Source: Hadarchaeum sp964343275
GTDB taxonomy: Archaea > Hadarchaeota > Hadarchaeia > Hadarchaeales > Hadarchaeaceae
Reading direction: 5' to 3'
Length of the DNA stretch: 55,925 bases
NCBI GenBank assembly: GCA_964343275.1
Contig: CAYFIY010000003.1
Coordinates: forward strand, 1 to 55,925
Positions 8,046-15,779 of the stretch are shown here, one piece after another (position 1 is the first letter of the stretch; the number at the start of each line of letters is the position of its first letter). The position numbers were made by a program, and so were the translations under genes. The notes under the pieces were generated by a model that was not told the DNA's origin, searched no databases, and worked only from the letters and a program-made list of their open reading frames with translations.

Positions 8046-9629
8046 TTAGTCTCCAAATGTAACTTCTTTAGTGCCTTTCCTTATTTTCTCCCCGGTGGGT
8101 CCAGAACGCATATTTTCCAGTTCTCCAATTGCTTTTTCCCTTAGTTCCTTGGTTCTTTCATCACCATACCCTAAGCTCAAGGCAGCTGAGATCCCAGCCA
8201 CTCTCCCGGCCACCATCGCAGTGCTTGCTTCCTCTATGCCGCAAGCGTCTCCTGCAATGTATATGCCCCTAGTCGTCGTCTCCATGCTCTTGGTTCTGAG
8301 AGGGACATGCCCACCGAGCTCGGGTACTAATTTCATTTTTGCACCAGCCTGATACAGTAACTCATAAGTTGGTCTAAGACCGGTTGCTACACAGATAAGA
8401 TCACATTTTACGTCTTCATCCGTGTTTGGAATATACTGCCACTTCTCATCAAGTTGCACTATTTTGGCACCCTCCACTCTGTTTTTCCCCCATACTCCCT
8501 TAATAGAATGTGAAACCAAAATGGGTACGCCACTACGCCTTATTTTCGCGGCGTGGACAAAATAACCGCCAATCTTTGGCGCAGCTTCGACCACGGCCTT
8601 GACATTAACTCCGGCTTGCAGAAGCTGATAGCTGACGATGAGCCCAACGTTGCCAGCGCCAATCATCAGAGCCTCCTTGCCGGGTTTTACACCGTGTACG
8701 TTCATAAGAGTTTGAACTCCTCCGGCTCCCATCACACCGGGAATGTCGTTGTTTTCAAAAATGAGTGTTCGCTCGTAGGCCCCTGTTGAAATGACGACTT
8801 TCTTTGCGCGCAATTTTATGAACTTGTTATCTTGGACGATACCTAAGATATTATCAGGATAAATACCTATCACAAAGGAATTCAGTAGAACTTCAATGTT
8901 CTTGTGATTCAAGACTTGTTCGGCAAATAATTTTGCTATATCGATTCCCCTAACGCCAGCATAGTGTTCCTTCGACCCAAAGAACTTGTGGGTCTGTTTT
9001 ATCAGTTGTCCACCTACTCGATTGTTCTCGTCTATCAGCGTTACTTTGCTTCCTTGATTCGCCGCATGGAACGCCGCATATAAACCTGCCGGACCGCTAC
9101 CCACGACGGCGATTTCGGTTTCTCTTGACTCGTTAACACCCGACGGTTTTGATTGCCTTGTCGAGGTCGGAAAACTGCCCATTCCGGAAAGATATCGGAT
9201 AATCTTCAGGAAAAACGTACTTAACATGCGCGGGCGTAAAAACATTTTATAATACACCTTCGGCTTAAGCGCAAAACTAAAACGATTCATAATGTTGAAA
9301 ATATCTTCGTTGGCGGAGGGGTAACAATTCTGAGGCTCCACCAACATACCGTCTTCCGCCGGGGTAATACATGTTTTGATGTTTGGCATACCATTGACCC
9401 GCATCATGCAGGAGGAGCATTTTCCTATGGCACAGAACATGCCGCGTGGCCTGTGGTATTTGAAGCTCCTCGTGAAGACGCTTATATCGGCCGCGCATAG
9501 GGCGGCTCCGATTGTTTCTCCTTCGTGAGCTTCTATCGCCTTCCCTTGGTAATAGATTTTTATCTTTGGTCCTCGTTTGAAATCCAAAAAAGGGTGTTCT
9601 ACAATTCTTAGATCTGGATTCATTGTCAT
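8046..9629 (-). CDS. Alpha-type subunit: [2Fe-2S] domain fused to an FAD/NAD(P)-binding oxidoreductase
   Basis: A ~527-residue fusion. The first ~110 residues form a Fer2_4-type [2Fe-2S] domain (CAIGKCSSC with a later cysteine in KTC). A ~50-residue linker leads to a pyridine nucleotide-disulfide oxidoreductase-like part with VVGSGPAGLYAA, the second dinucleotide motif IGAGNVGLIVS and GIYIAGDACG near the end. This matches sarcosine/opine oxidase and hydrogen cyanide synthase alpha subunits. ATG 9629 follows an AGG-containing site; TTG 9638 is an alternative. It is the first gene of the four-gene operon and has its own promoter. Confidence 0.85.
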   Translation of the reverse strand: MTMNPDLRIVEHPFLDFKRGPKIKIYYQGKAIEAHEGETIGAALCAADISVFTRSFKYHRPRGMFCAIGKCSSCMMRVNGMPNIKTCITPAEDGMLVEPQNCYPSANEDIFNIMNRFSFALKPKVYYKMFLRPRMLSTFFLKIIRYLSGMGSFPTSTRQSKPSGVNESRETEIAVVGSGPAGLYAAFHAANQGSKVTLIDENNRVGGQLIKQTHKFFGSKEHYAGVRGIDIAKLFAEQVLNHKNIEVLLNSFVIGIYPDNILGIVQDNKFIKLRAKKVVISTGAYERTLIFENNDIPGVMGAGGVQTLMNVHGVKPGKEALMIGAGNVGLIVSYQLLQAGVNVKAVVEAAPKIGGYFVHAAKIRRSGVPILVSHSIKGVWGKNRVEGAKIVQLDEKWQYIPNTDEDVKCDLICVATGLRPTYELLYQAGAKMKLVPELGGHVPLRTKSMETTTRGIYIAGDACGIEEASTAMVAGRVAGISAALSLGYGDERTKELREKAIGELENMRSGPTGEKIRKGTKEVTFGD

Positions 9630-9650
9630 AATCCACAACCTTTTTTTCTC

Positions 9651-9685
9651 CTCTTTATTTAAAGTTTCAGGATCCTTAAATAATA
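9651..9685. promoter_or_regulatory. Divergent promoters between the dehydrogenase operon and the MetE-like gene
   Basis: On the minus strand CTTTAAATAAAG (about 9652-9666) lies ~30 nt before ATG 9629. On the plus strand CCTTAAATAAT (9674-9684) lies ~40 nt before ATG 9724. Both look like archaeal TATA boxes. The two units share under 100 bp of control region, so common regulation is possible. Confidence 0.5.
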
Positions 9686-9723
9686 TTCATGTGTCTATTG
9701 GATAGGTATATAATGGGGTTTCT

Positions 9724-10731
9724 ATGGGTTTACCCTATGGAAGTTTGAAAACCACAGTGGTTGGTAGTTTTCCCTTAGAGCACTCGGTAGAAAACATGCG
9801 TAGAGCTTTATCGGATCAAATTGAGGCAGGGATAGACTTTCCCTGCTACGGGCAGCTTTTAGGCATGAATGAGATGTTCATGGAACCTTTGGCTAGGGAA
9901 AAATGTGGAATTGAAATGAAGAAGGGAGAAGCGTGGGTTGCTGGTTCATTGAGAGTACCAGATAACCCGATAACTCTTGAGTTCTTGGAATTTGCTCAAA
10001 ATTATATAGAGGAGACCCCCAACGTCAAAATTGATGGTATTAGGACACCAATCACTGGCCCTATAACTTTAGCTTCGGCGGCAAGAATTTCAGAAAAGCA
10101 TCGAGCCGTAGAGTACCCTGATTTTATCCAAAGATTTTCAGAAATTGTGACAAAAATTGTGAAATGGCACGATGAGGCCGGAGCCGGTATAATCTCTTTG
10201 GATGAACCCTCTTTGAGCTACGCACTGAAGCTAGGAATAGAACATGATGTAATTATCAAGGCAATTGACAAACCACTGCAGGCTGTAAAAAAAGCTCTCA
10301 CATCTGTTCATGTGTGTGGTGATATATCAACAACTGCAAAAATATTGATTCAATCAAAAGCTCCCATACTCGACCACAGTTTCAAGGACTTCCCCGCAAA
10401 CTTCTGTGTTTACTCAAAAGACGTCTTAGAAAAGGCCGACAAAATGATTGGTCTCGGTTGCGTTAGTTCAAATCCTGATCCAAAACTTCTGATAGGTATC
10501 AGAGATGGGAAAGAACAGTGGATCGAGGCGGTCGAGCCTGTTGCCGAAGTAGAGAAGGTGATTTTAGAAGGCGGAAGAAAATTTGGGCTGGAAAGGTTAA
10601 TCATAGAGCCTGATTGTGGGTTTGGGGGTTTGAAAAGATTCTTCAGGGACGATACGGGGCAGAAGATAGCCACGCAAAAGCTAAAAAATGTCGTCGTGGC
10701 CGTTAATAGGATTAAAGAAAATTTGAAATGA
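9724..10731 (+). CDS. Core MetE-like methionine synthase (C-terminal MetE domain only, Mes type)
   Basis: This 335-residue protein has only the catalytic zinc barrel of MetE. Zinc ligands are visible: H196 and C198 in SVHVCGD and C298 in EPDCGFGG; DEPSLS at 160-165 is also typical. It lacks the folate-binding N-terminal half of ~760-residue MetE, as in the archaeal 'core MetE' families (MesA-MesC), which use a methylated corrinoid or other donor. Methyl transfer to homocysteine is therefore the likely reaction, with the donor unknown. It lies 55 bp before mtd, tying it to H4MPT-linked C1 chemistry. Confidence 0.87.
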   Translation: MGLPYGSLKTTVVGSFPLEHSVENMRRALSDQIEAGIDFPCYGQLLGMNEMFMEPLAREKCGIEMKKGEAWVAGSLRVPDNPITLEFLEFAQNYIEETPNVKIDGIRTPITGPITLASAARISEKHRAVEYPDFIQRFSEIVTKIVKWHDEAGAGIISLDEPSLSYALKLGIEHDVIIKAIDKPLQAVKKALTSVHVCGDISTTAKILIQSKAPILDHSFKDFPANFCVYSKDVLEKADKMIGLGCVSSNPDPKLLIGIRDGKEQWIEAVEPVAEVEKVILEGGRKFGLERLIIEPDCGFGGLKRFFRDDTGQKIATQKLKNVVVAVNRIKENLK

Positions 10732-10786
10732 ACTTCTGGAAATGGCGTATTAATAGTATTCGGCAGAGAGAGAATTGGACGATTCC

Positions 10787-11620
10787 ATGGAAAAAAAGGT
10801 TAGGATAGGAATAGTCAAACTTGGAAATATCGGCACATCGGCCGTGCTAGATTTGATGCTCGATGAGAGGGCGGAAAGAGAAGATGTGGTTATAAGAATT
10901 ATCTCATCCGGACCTAAGATGAATGAAAAAGAATGTGTTGAAGTTTCCGAAAAAATCTTGGACTTCGGTCCGGGACTTATCGTAGTAGTCAGTCCAAACC
11001 CCAGTATCCCTGGTCCGTCGAAGGCGAGGGAAGTACTGGCCAAGTCTGGCAAGCCTTGCATTATCATCGGAGATGCTCCCGGAGCAAAGATCGCTGGTGA
11101 ACTCGATAAGACTGGATTCGGCTACATATTCGTGCAAGCGGATTCCATGATTGGTGCGAGAAGAGAATTCCTAGACCCAATAGAGATGAACATGTTCAAT
11201 GCCGATGTTATAAAAGTATTGTCGGCGACAGGAGCCTTGGCAATTGTATATCAGGAAATCGAAAAAGCCATTTCTGGAATAAAATCCAGTTCACCTTACT
11301 TACCCAAAATCGTAGTCAACAGGGATAGAGCTATCGATGCTGGTGGCTTTGAAAATCATTATGCTAGGGCAAAAGCGATGGCCGCTTTTGAGATCGCTAA
11401 AAAAGTCGCTGATGTTACTGTTGAAGGATGCTTCAAGGTGCGGGAAATGGAGAAGTATGTGTTTTTGGTAGCCTCAGCGCATGAGATGATGAGGGCGGCT
11501 GCCAAATTGGCTGATGAAGCTCGCGAAATTGAAAAGGGTGGAGATTCCCTGCTTAGAAGGCCTCATGCCGATGACGGTAAGATTCTGAACAAAAGGAAGC
11601 TGTTGGAAAAGCCTAAATAG
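10787..11620 (+). CDS. mtd: F420-dependent methylenetetrahydromethanopterin dehydrogenase
   Basis: This 277-residue protein matches Mtd along its length. It starts KVRIGIVKLGNIG and has SPNPSIPGPSKARE near 70, IIGDAPG near 92, GARREFLDP near 125, ASAHEMMR near 228 and RRPHADDG near the end. Mtd interconverts methylene- and methenyl-H4MPT with coenzyme F420. ATG 10787 gives the family N-terminus; an in-frame TTG at 10775 sits closer to a GAGAGA site and may be used instead. It is downstream of the core MetE gene and convergent with the H4MPT synthesis genes. Confidence 0.95.
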   Translation: MEKKVRIGIVKLGNIGTSAVLDLMLDERAEREDVVIRIISSGPKMNEKECVEVSEKILDFGPGLIVVVSPNPSIPGPSKAREVLAKSGKPCIIIGDAPGAKIAGELDKTGFGYIFVQADSMIGARREFLDPIEMNMFNADVIKVLSATGALAIVYQEIEKAISGIKSSSPYLPKIVVNRDRAIDAGGFENHYARAKAMAAFEIAKKVADVTVEGCFKVREMEKYVFLVASAHEMMRAAAKLADEAREIEKGGDSLLRRPHADDGKILNKRKLLEKPK

Positions 11621-11630
11621 TTGGTGCTTG

Positions 11631-12620
11631 TCACCTCACCCGTTCTATCTCTGCTCCCTGATTTCTGGCGCGGGTTATCCAAGTCTTGCCTCCCGTAGTT
11701 TTATTCAGCAGACTCTGAGCCGCCTTCCTTACAGTTTTGGGGTCAACAGATTTTTCATCGACGAATCCAAAGGTGACCGGGCCGAAGGAACTCATACCCG
11801 AACCTGCTGCTCCGCTATTCCCTATAACCCGTATTAGTTTTCCAATAATGGGGTGTTGTTGTTCAATCCCATAGATTTTGTTGAATCCCGTTTGTTGAAT
11901 TTCGTTTATCGCCTCTCCAAATCTCTCAATGTCATTTTCCATCATTGCCGGCAAGAGCTGCATTAGGATGATATGGCATAATTTTTGAACATCTTCTTTG
12001 TCGATGGGGCATAACTTACTAAAGATATCTATCTCACCAATTCCTGAGGCACCACGCATGATAGAGGGCAAGGCCATTACTATGGCCCATCGAGTGGGAA
12101 AATCGTGTCTCAGAAGTATTGGCGGTGGGCCAGCTTTTGATGCCCGTGATGGTAAAAATTGTGATTTTTCTTCGTCAGGTCCAAACATATGGCCTCCGTC
12201 GAGGATGAAACCTCCACTCTCAAACGCCGCCACTCCTATTCCTGAAGTTCCTCCTCTGCCCACCGTCCTAGCGATTTCCCTGACTGAGAGATTGACTTTG
12301 TAAAGTTTGTTAACAGCCATCCCCGCCGACAGAGCTGCCTGCGTTCCGGAGCCAAGACCAACATGTTTTTCGTAGCATTCTAATACCCTAAAATCTACTC
12401 CCTTTTTCACCATTTTTTTGGCAAGAACCTTTTTTGCCGCCACCATGATTTCGTCTCTGAAAGGTCCTTGGACTCTAATTCCTCTCCTGATTTTCCTAGC
12501 CTCAAGAACAAAATGGGGGTTCTGCAAAGAAATGCCTACTCCGCCATCAACTCTGCCGAGACCGCCCCACAAGTCAATGAGAGTGAGGTGAATTCTGGAG
12601 GGAGTCCTTATCCTAAACAA
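11631..12620 (-). CDS. mptG: Beta-ribofuranosylaminobenzene 5'-phosphate synthase
   Basis: A 329-residue GHMP-kinase-fold enzyme that condenses 4-hydroxybenzoate or p-aminobenzoate with PRPP to start the arylamine side of H4MPT. The N-terminal RIRTPSRIHLTLIDLWGG and the glycine-rich VGLGSGTQAALSAG near residues 90-103 are typical. The start is TTG 12620 with AGGTGAT five bases upstream. It is the last gene of the H4MPT run, 8 bp after the pterin-condensing gene. The end faces mtd with only 10 bp between the stops. Confidence 0.93.
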   Translation of the reverse strand: MFRIRTPSRIHLTLIDLWGGLGRVDGGVGISLQNPHFVLEARKIRRGIRVQGPFRDEIMVAAKKVLAKKMVKKGVDFRVLECYEKHVGLGSGTQAALSAGMAVNKLYKVNLSVREIARTVGRGGTSGIGVAAFESGGFILDGGHMFGPDEEKSQFLPSRASKAGPPPILLRHDFPTRWAIVMALPSIMRGASGIGEIDIFSKLCPIDKEDVQKLCHIILMQLLPAMMENDIERFGEAINEIQQTGFNKIYGIEQQHPIIGKLIRVIGNSGAAGSGMSSFGPVTFGFVDEKSVDPKTVRKAAQSLLNKTTGGKTWITRARNQGAEIERVR

Positions 12621-12628
12621 GATATCAC

Positions 12629-14182
12629 CTAAAAAATCTCTTTGCCCTGAGAGTATCCCCTTTTCGTCTTTACAGATATCTCGGCCTTTTGGAGTTCTCG
12701 TCCAATATAAGCGGCATGACTCACCTCATCTATCAATCCTCTTCTGATTATTTCTTGGCATATCTCATCCGCTCTTTTGCCTTTTATGATGGACTTTGGC
12801 GCATTCCCAGCGAATAAGACCGCAATTATTTCAGAACCATCGACGAAAATTCTAAAGACTCTTTTGGCGTCAAGTTTGAATTCAGTAATTTTCCTAGCTC
12901 TAAAAACGTCAGCGATGTTCTCGATTTCTCGATCGTATGCATCAGAGTATCTCCGCTTCTCCTTTAGGCGTAGCAGATCTATTCCCAAATCCTTTGGTAC
13001 CGAGTTTCTTGACCGCGCCAGCCCAATCATTTCTCTGGCTTTCCTGAGTTCCGCCACATTTCCCCTTGTTTTATCGCTGGCTTCTACGGTCAAGACGAAA
13101 CTGGCGTTGATTTCGCTGGCCGCTCCCATGACCAGGGCGGACATGCCCACCGAATCAGCATCGTAGAGTTCAATCGCGTTTCCAACCCCCATTAATATAG
13201 GCAGGTTCGGCTCTAGCCTTCTAAGCTCATAAAATGCTACCAAAGAGCTTAGGAAGCCTTGGTTAACCGGTTCTAGCACGGGATCTGTAATTATTTTTTT
13301 GTATCCTAAATCTCTAGCTTTTCCAGCGATTTTGGCTAGAAGCTTGACTTTCTCATAAGGGTTCTTTTGCCAGCTGCCGTTTTCTGGTTCTGTCGGGATC
13401 AGGACTGCAGGAACTTCTAGATTGGGAAAGGAATCGATTGTGCCGCTTTGTATGCTCAGGATTAAATCTATGCCAGCATCTAAGGAGGCTTGGATTTCTT
13501 CCACATTTAGGGTGTCTATACTTAACGGAACATCGAATTTGTTTCTTATGGTGGATATTATCCTCGAAATCTCCTTCGGCATCTTTTTTCCTGCGACCAT
13601 TCCGATGTCGATGATTTCTGCCCCGCTTTTGAGGTACCAGTCAACTATCTTAATAATCTCATCATTCGGCAAAAGTGGCGCATCAGCTATTTCTGCTATT
13701 ATCCTAACTGGAAGTTCTTTAGCGATTGCAATTGACGATTTTCCTTTTCCGATTTTGAACTTGGTTTCGGACAACATACTCCAGTCAATATTCTCGATTT
13801 CTTCGAGTTGTTTCTCCGCCGATACCGCCGCTTCGATTTTTAATAGTTCAAATGCTGGTTTTATCTTTGAGAGTTTTATTTTTTTTAGATTGTTTAGAAC
13901 TAGCGGAATATCTGCAGCATATTTAGGCCCCTTGAAAGTGGGTAGATTAACCTTATTCTCGATTCTCCGCAAGTCAAAACTTGTCATTCCAGGTACCAAG
14001 ATCATAGAGAAGTCATCCGTGTTGACGTCTTTCAACTTATTAATCAAAAGGTCACCTGTCATGAACGTAGCTACTGAAACAGGCATTACTTTCACTTCTA
14101 GCTCAATGCCGCTTTCAGCTGCGTATTTTCTAACATATTTTTCAGACAATTTCCCCGTCACTAACAGAATCTTCTTACCCAC
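12629..14182 (-). CDS. Dihydropteroate synthase-related pterin-binding protein of H4MPT synthesis
   Basis: A ~517-residue archaeal protein with an N-terminal domain (~1-150) and a central pterin-binding TIM barrel. Barrel motifs are IIAEIADAP near 160, GAEIIDIGMVAG near 190, PLSIDTLN near 220, ITDPVLEPV near 300 and LMGVGNA near 330. The related Methanocaldococcus protein joins the pterin to ribofuranosylaminobenzene phosphate, the second step after MptG. GTG 14182 has GGGTGGT upstream and overlaps the previous gene by 8 bp; GTG 14191 is also possible. Its position in the H4MPT operon supports the call. Confidence 0.88.
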   Translation of the reverse strand: MGKKILLVTGKLSEKYVRKYAAESGIELEVKVMPVSVATFMTGDLLINKLKDVNTDDFSMILVPGMTSFDLRRIENKVNLPTFKGPKYAADIPLVLNNLKKIKLSKIKPAFELLKIEAAVSAEKQLEEIENIDWSMLSETKFKIGKGKSSIAIAKELPVRIIAEIADAPLLPNDEIIKIVDWYLKSGAEIIDIGMVAGKKMPKEISRIISTIRNKFDVPLSIDTLNVEEIQASLDAGIDLILSIQSGTIDSFPNLEVPAVLIPTEPENGSWQKNPYEKVKLLAKIAGKARDLGYKKIITDPVLEPVNQGFLSSLVAFYELRRLEPNLPILMGVGNAIELYDADSVGMSALVMGAASEINASFVLTVEASDKTRGNVAELRKAREMIGLARSRNSVPKDLGIDLLRLKEKRRYSDAYDREIENIADVFRARKITEFKLDAKRVFRIFVDGSEIIAVLFAGNAPKSIIKGKRADEICQEIIRRGLIDEVSHAAYIGRELQKAEISVKTKRGYSQGKEIF

Positions 14183-14909
14183 GCCGACCACCCAATATTT
14201 TGGATAAAGCTCGGGGAATATCCATAGGGCCAGCTAGCACCACGAAGTTTTCCATCATCCGCATTTTATTGACGTTTTCCAGATCTATAGCTCTCGTGGT
14301 CGCGACTACTTCTTGACCGAAGCTTATAGCACCATAAGGGCACTTCATTAAACAAACGTTACAACCATCACATTTGGAAAGATTGATTCGAGGTAGACCA
14401 TCTGATTGAACTATGGCATTTGCAGGACAGAGTAATATCACCGAGCAACTCTCACATTTTTCACACAAAGTCCGGTCAATAGAATAGGGCATTGCTGTTT
14501 TTGTTTCTCCAGGTTCTTGGTCGGTGGGTACGATCACGATTGGTGTTCTCCCTTTTCCAGCTTGTGCTATTGCATTCGTTATCAAAGTATCTGATATCCC
14601 AGTGACAACCTTCGCAACGGTGTTCGAGCTAGCCGGTGACACGATCAAGGCCCTATAAGTTCTTCGTAGAAAACGTCCAGTTAGCGGAGATGATGGCCCT
14701 TCATCATTTTCTGAAATTATTTCTCGTCGATATCCACCGGGGCATATTTTTGGTAATTTTTTTGAAAGCCCATATATGGGGATGACACGACTTGCGCTAG
14801 ATGAGAGGAAGCACGAAATTTCGTGTTTTTTTGATAATTTTTCCATTGTCTTAAACGTTTCTGCAAGTAAGTGTCCTGCACCTGTTATACCCCACCCTAT
14901 CTTTGCCAA
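14175..14909 (-). CDS. Iron-sulfur flavoprotein, DmrX-like dihydromethanopterin reductase
   Basis: A ~244-residue protein with an N-terminal flavoprotein (FMN, PPC-decarboxylase-like) domain starting GWGITGAGHLL, the SPASSNT loop near 95, and two C-terminal ferredoxin motifs (CEKCESC...CPANAI and CDGCNVCLMKCPYGAI). This domain order matches DmrX of Methanosarcina mazei, which reduces dihydromethanopterin to H4MPT, the last step of the pathway. The TTG at 14909 has GGGTGA upstream, like the TTG start of mptG; GTG 14918 is an alternative. It sits between DUF447 and the pterin-condensing gene, which strengthens the assignment. Confidence 0.85.
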   Translation of the reverse strand: MAKIGWGITGAGHLLAETFKTMEKLSKKHEISCFLSSSASRVIPIYGLSKKLPKICPGGYRREIISENDEGPSSPLTGRFLRRTYRALIVSPASSNTVAKVVTGISDTLITNAIAQAGKGRTPIVIVPTDQEPGETKTAMPYSIDRTLCEKCESCSVILLCPANAIVQSDGLPRINLSKCDGCNVCLMKCPYGAISFGQEVVATTRAIDLENVNKMRMMENFVVLAGPMDIPRALSKILGGRRG

Positions 14910-14910
14910 G

Positions 14911-15573
14911 CTATTCACCCAATCGGTTTTTCAAGTAACTCGTAATTTTCGATATAAAGTAAAAATATTTTGATTCTGGAGCAATACGCTTGCATTCACT
15001 TTTATACTGGTCTATCTTTTTTAATAGTTTTTTCGCGACTTCCGTCCTGTCATTCTTCAAAGCCTCCAAAGCCTTTGAGGCTAAAACAGCGGATTCTATG
15101 AGGAAAGAGTCGGTTCTCTTGAAAGGGTGTGTGGATGGTTTACTTAATTCAATATTTTTCACGTATGTTATTATGTGAGCCACTTTTGAAGCCCCTATAT
15201 CGTCAGACCACTGAGCTTCTTGAATATTACTCGTCACGATTTCAACGTGGGCATCTGCTCCTGTCAATTTAGGTGCGTTTACGTACTCAGAGTTTTTGTA
15301 ATCCAACGTTTTTTCATCCAAACCGGATATATCGGGGAGAGCTATTTTTGCTATAAGTTCGGCATTATTCGTGATGTTTATGACTCCGGACTTCGCCGCT
15401 ACAACGTTCTGATATGTTTTGGTGTCAAGGAAAATTCTTAGAAGCAAAAGTTTTTCGCCCTTAGCCGTAACACCCACGATTGCTGCGTGTGGGTTTCCAT
15501 TTGGGTAGAAAGTTGTTAAAACGACTTCGGCTGGTGAATCGTGGGTTATACCCACGTCTTTCAGTGAAACCAT
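14911..15573 (-). CDS. DUF447-family protein (probable flavin-binding split barrel)
   Basis: A ~220-residue DUF447 protein. The N-terminal half (EVVLTTFYPNGNPHAAIVGV) resembles flavin-reductase-like split barrels, and the C-terminal ~70 residues are helical and lysine-rich. DUF447 genes regularly sit in methanopterin operons of archaea and of bacteria with H4MPT, but the step is not established to my knowledge. ATG 15573 has GAGG seven bases upstream; a longer frame to 15606 is less likely. The end overlaps or abuts the DmrX-like start. It is probably the first gene of a four-gene transcript controlled from 15608-15645. Confidence 0.85.
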   Translation of the reverse strand: MVSLKDVGITHDSPAEVVLTTFYPNGNPHAAIVGVTAKGEKLLLLRIFLDTKTYQNVVAAKSGVINITNNAELIAKIALPDISGLDEKTLDYKNSEYVNAPKLTGADAHVEIVTSNIQEAQWSDDIGASKVAHIITYVKNIELSKPSTHPFKRTDSFLIESAVLASKALEALKNDRTEVAKKLLKKIDQYKSECKRIAPESKYFYFISKITSYLKNRLGE

Positions 15574-15607
15574 ATTATTGCCTCGTTTAGTTTGTTTACC
15601 TCGCAAA

Positions 15608-15646
15608 TTTCAAGGTGTTCATTCACTTGAAACCTATCCTATAAAC
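15608..15646 (-). promoter_or_regulatory. Promoter with an inverted repeat at the start of the H4MPT operon
   Basis: On the minus strand a TATA-like GGTTTATAGG lies at about 15634-15645. Just downstream, around the expected transcript start, is the inverted repeat TTTCAAG (15608-15614) / CTTGAAA (15626-15632). The position suits an operator for the DUF447-DmrX-DHPS-MptG unit. Binding is not shown; this is a positional inference. Confidence 0.4.
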
Positions 15647-15731
15647 CTAATGTTCGGTTAAATCTTAAGAGATATATCTGTCCCTTATTATATTTCAATT
15701 TTTAAAATGAAAAGATCATTATTGATGGGAC

Positions 15732-15779
15732 CATTTCTAGGGCCTTGGTCCGTTTCATTTCTAGGGCCTTAGTCCGTTT
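15732..15779. repeat. 24-bp tandem duplication covering the end of the CitG-like gene
   Basis: Two head-to-tail 24-bp units (15732-15755 and 15756-15779) differ at one base (G/A). The unit at 15756-15779 includes the last codons and TAG stop of the CitG-like gene. The other copy lies just after the stop, so it looks like a recent duplication without effect on the protein. Confidence 0.85.
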
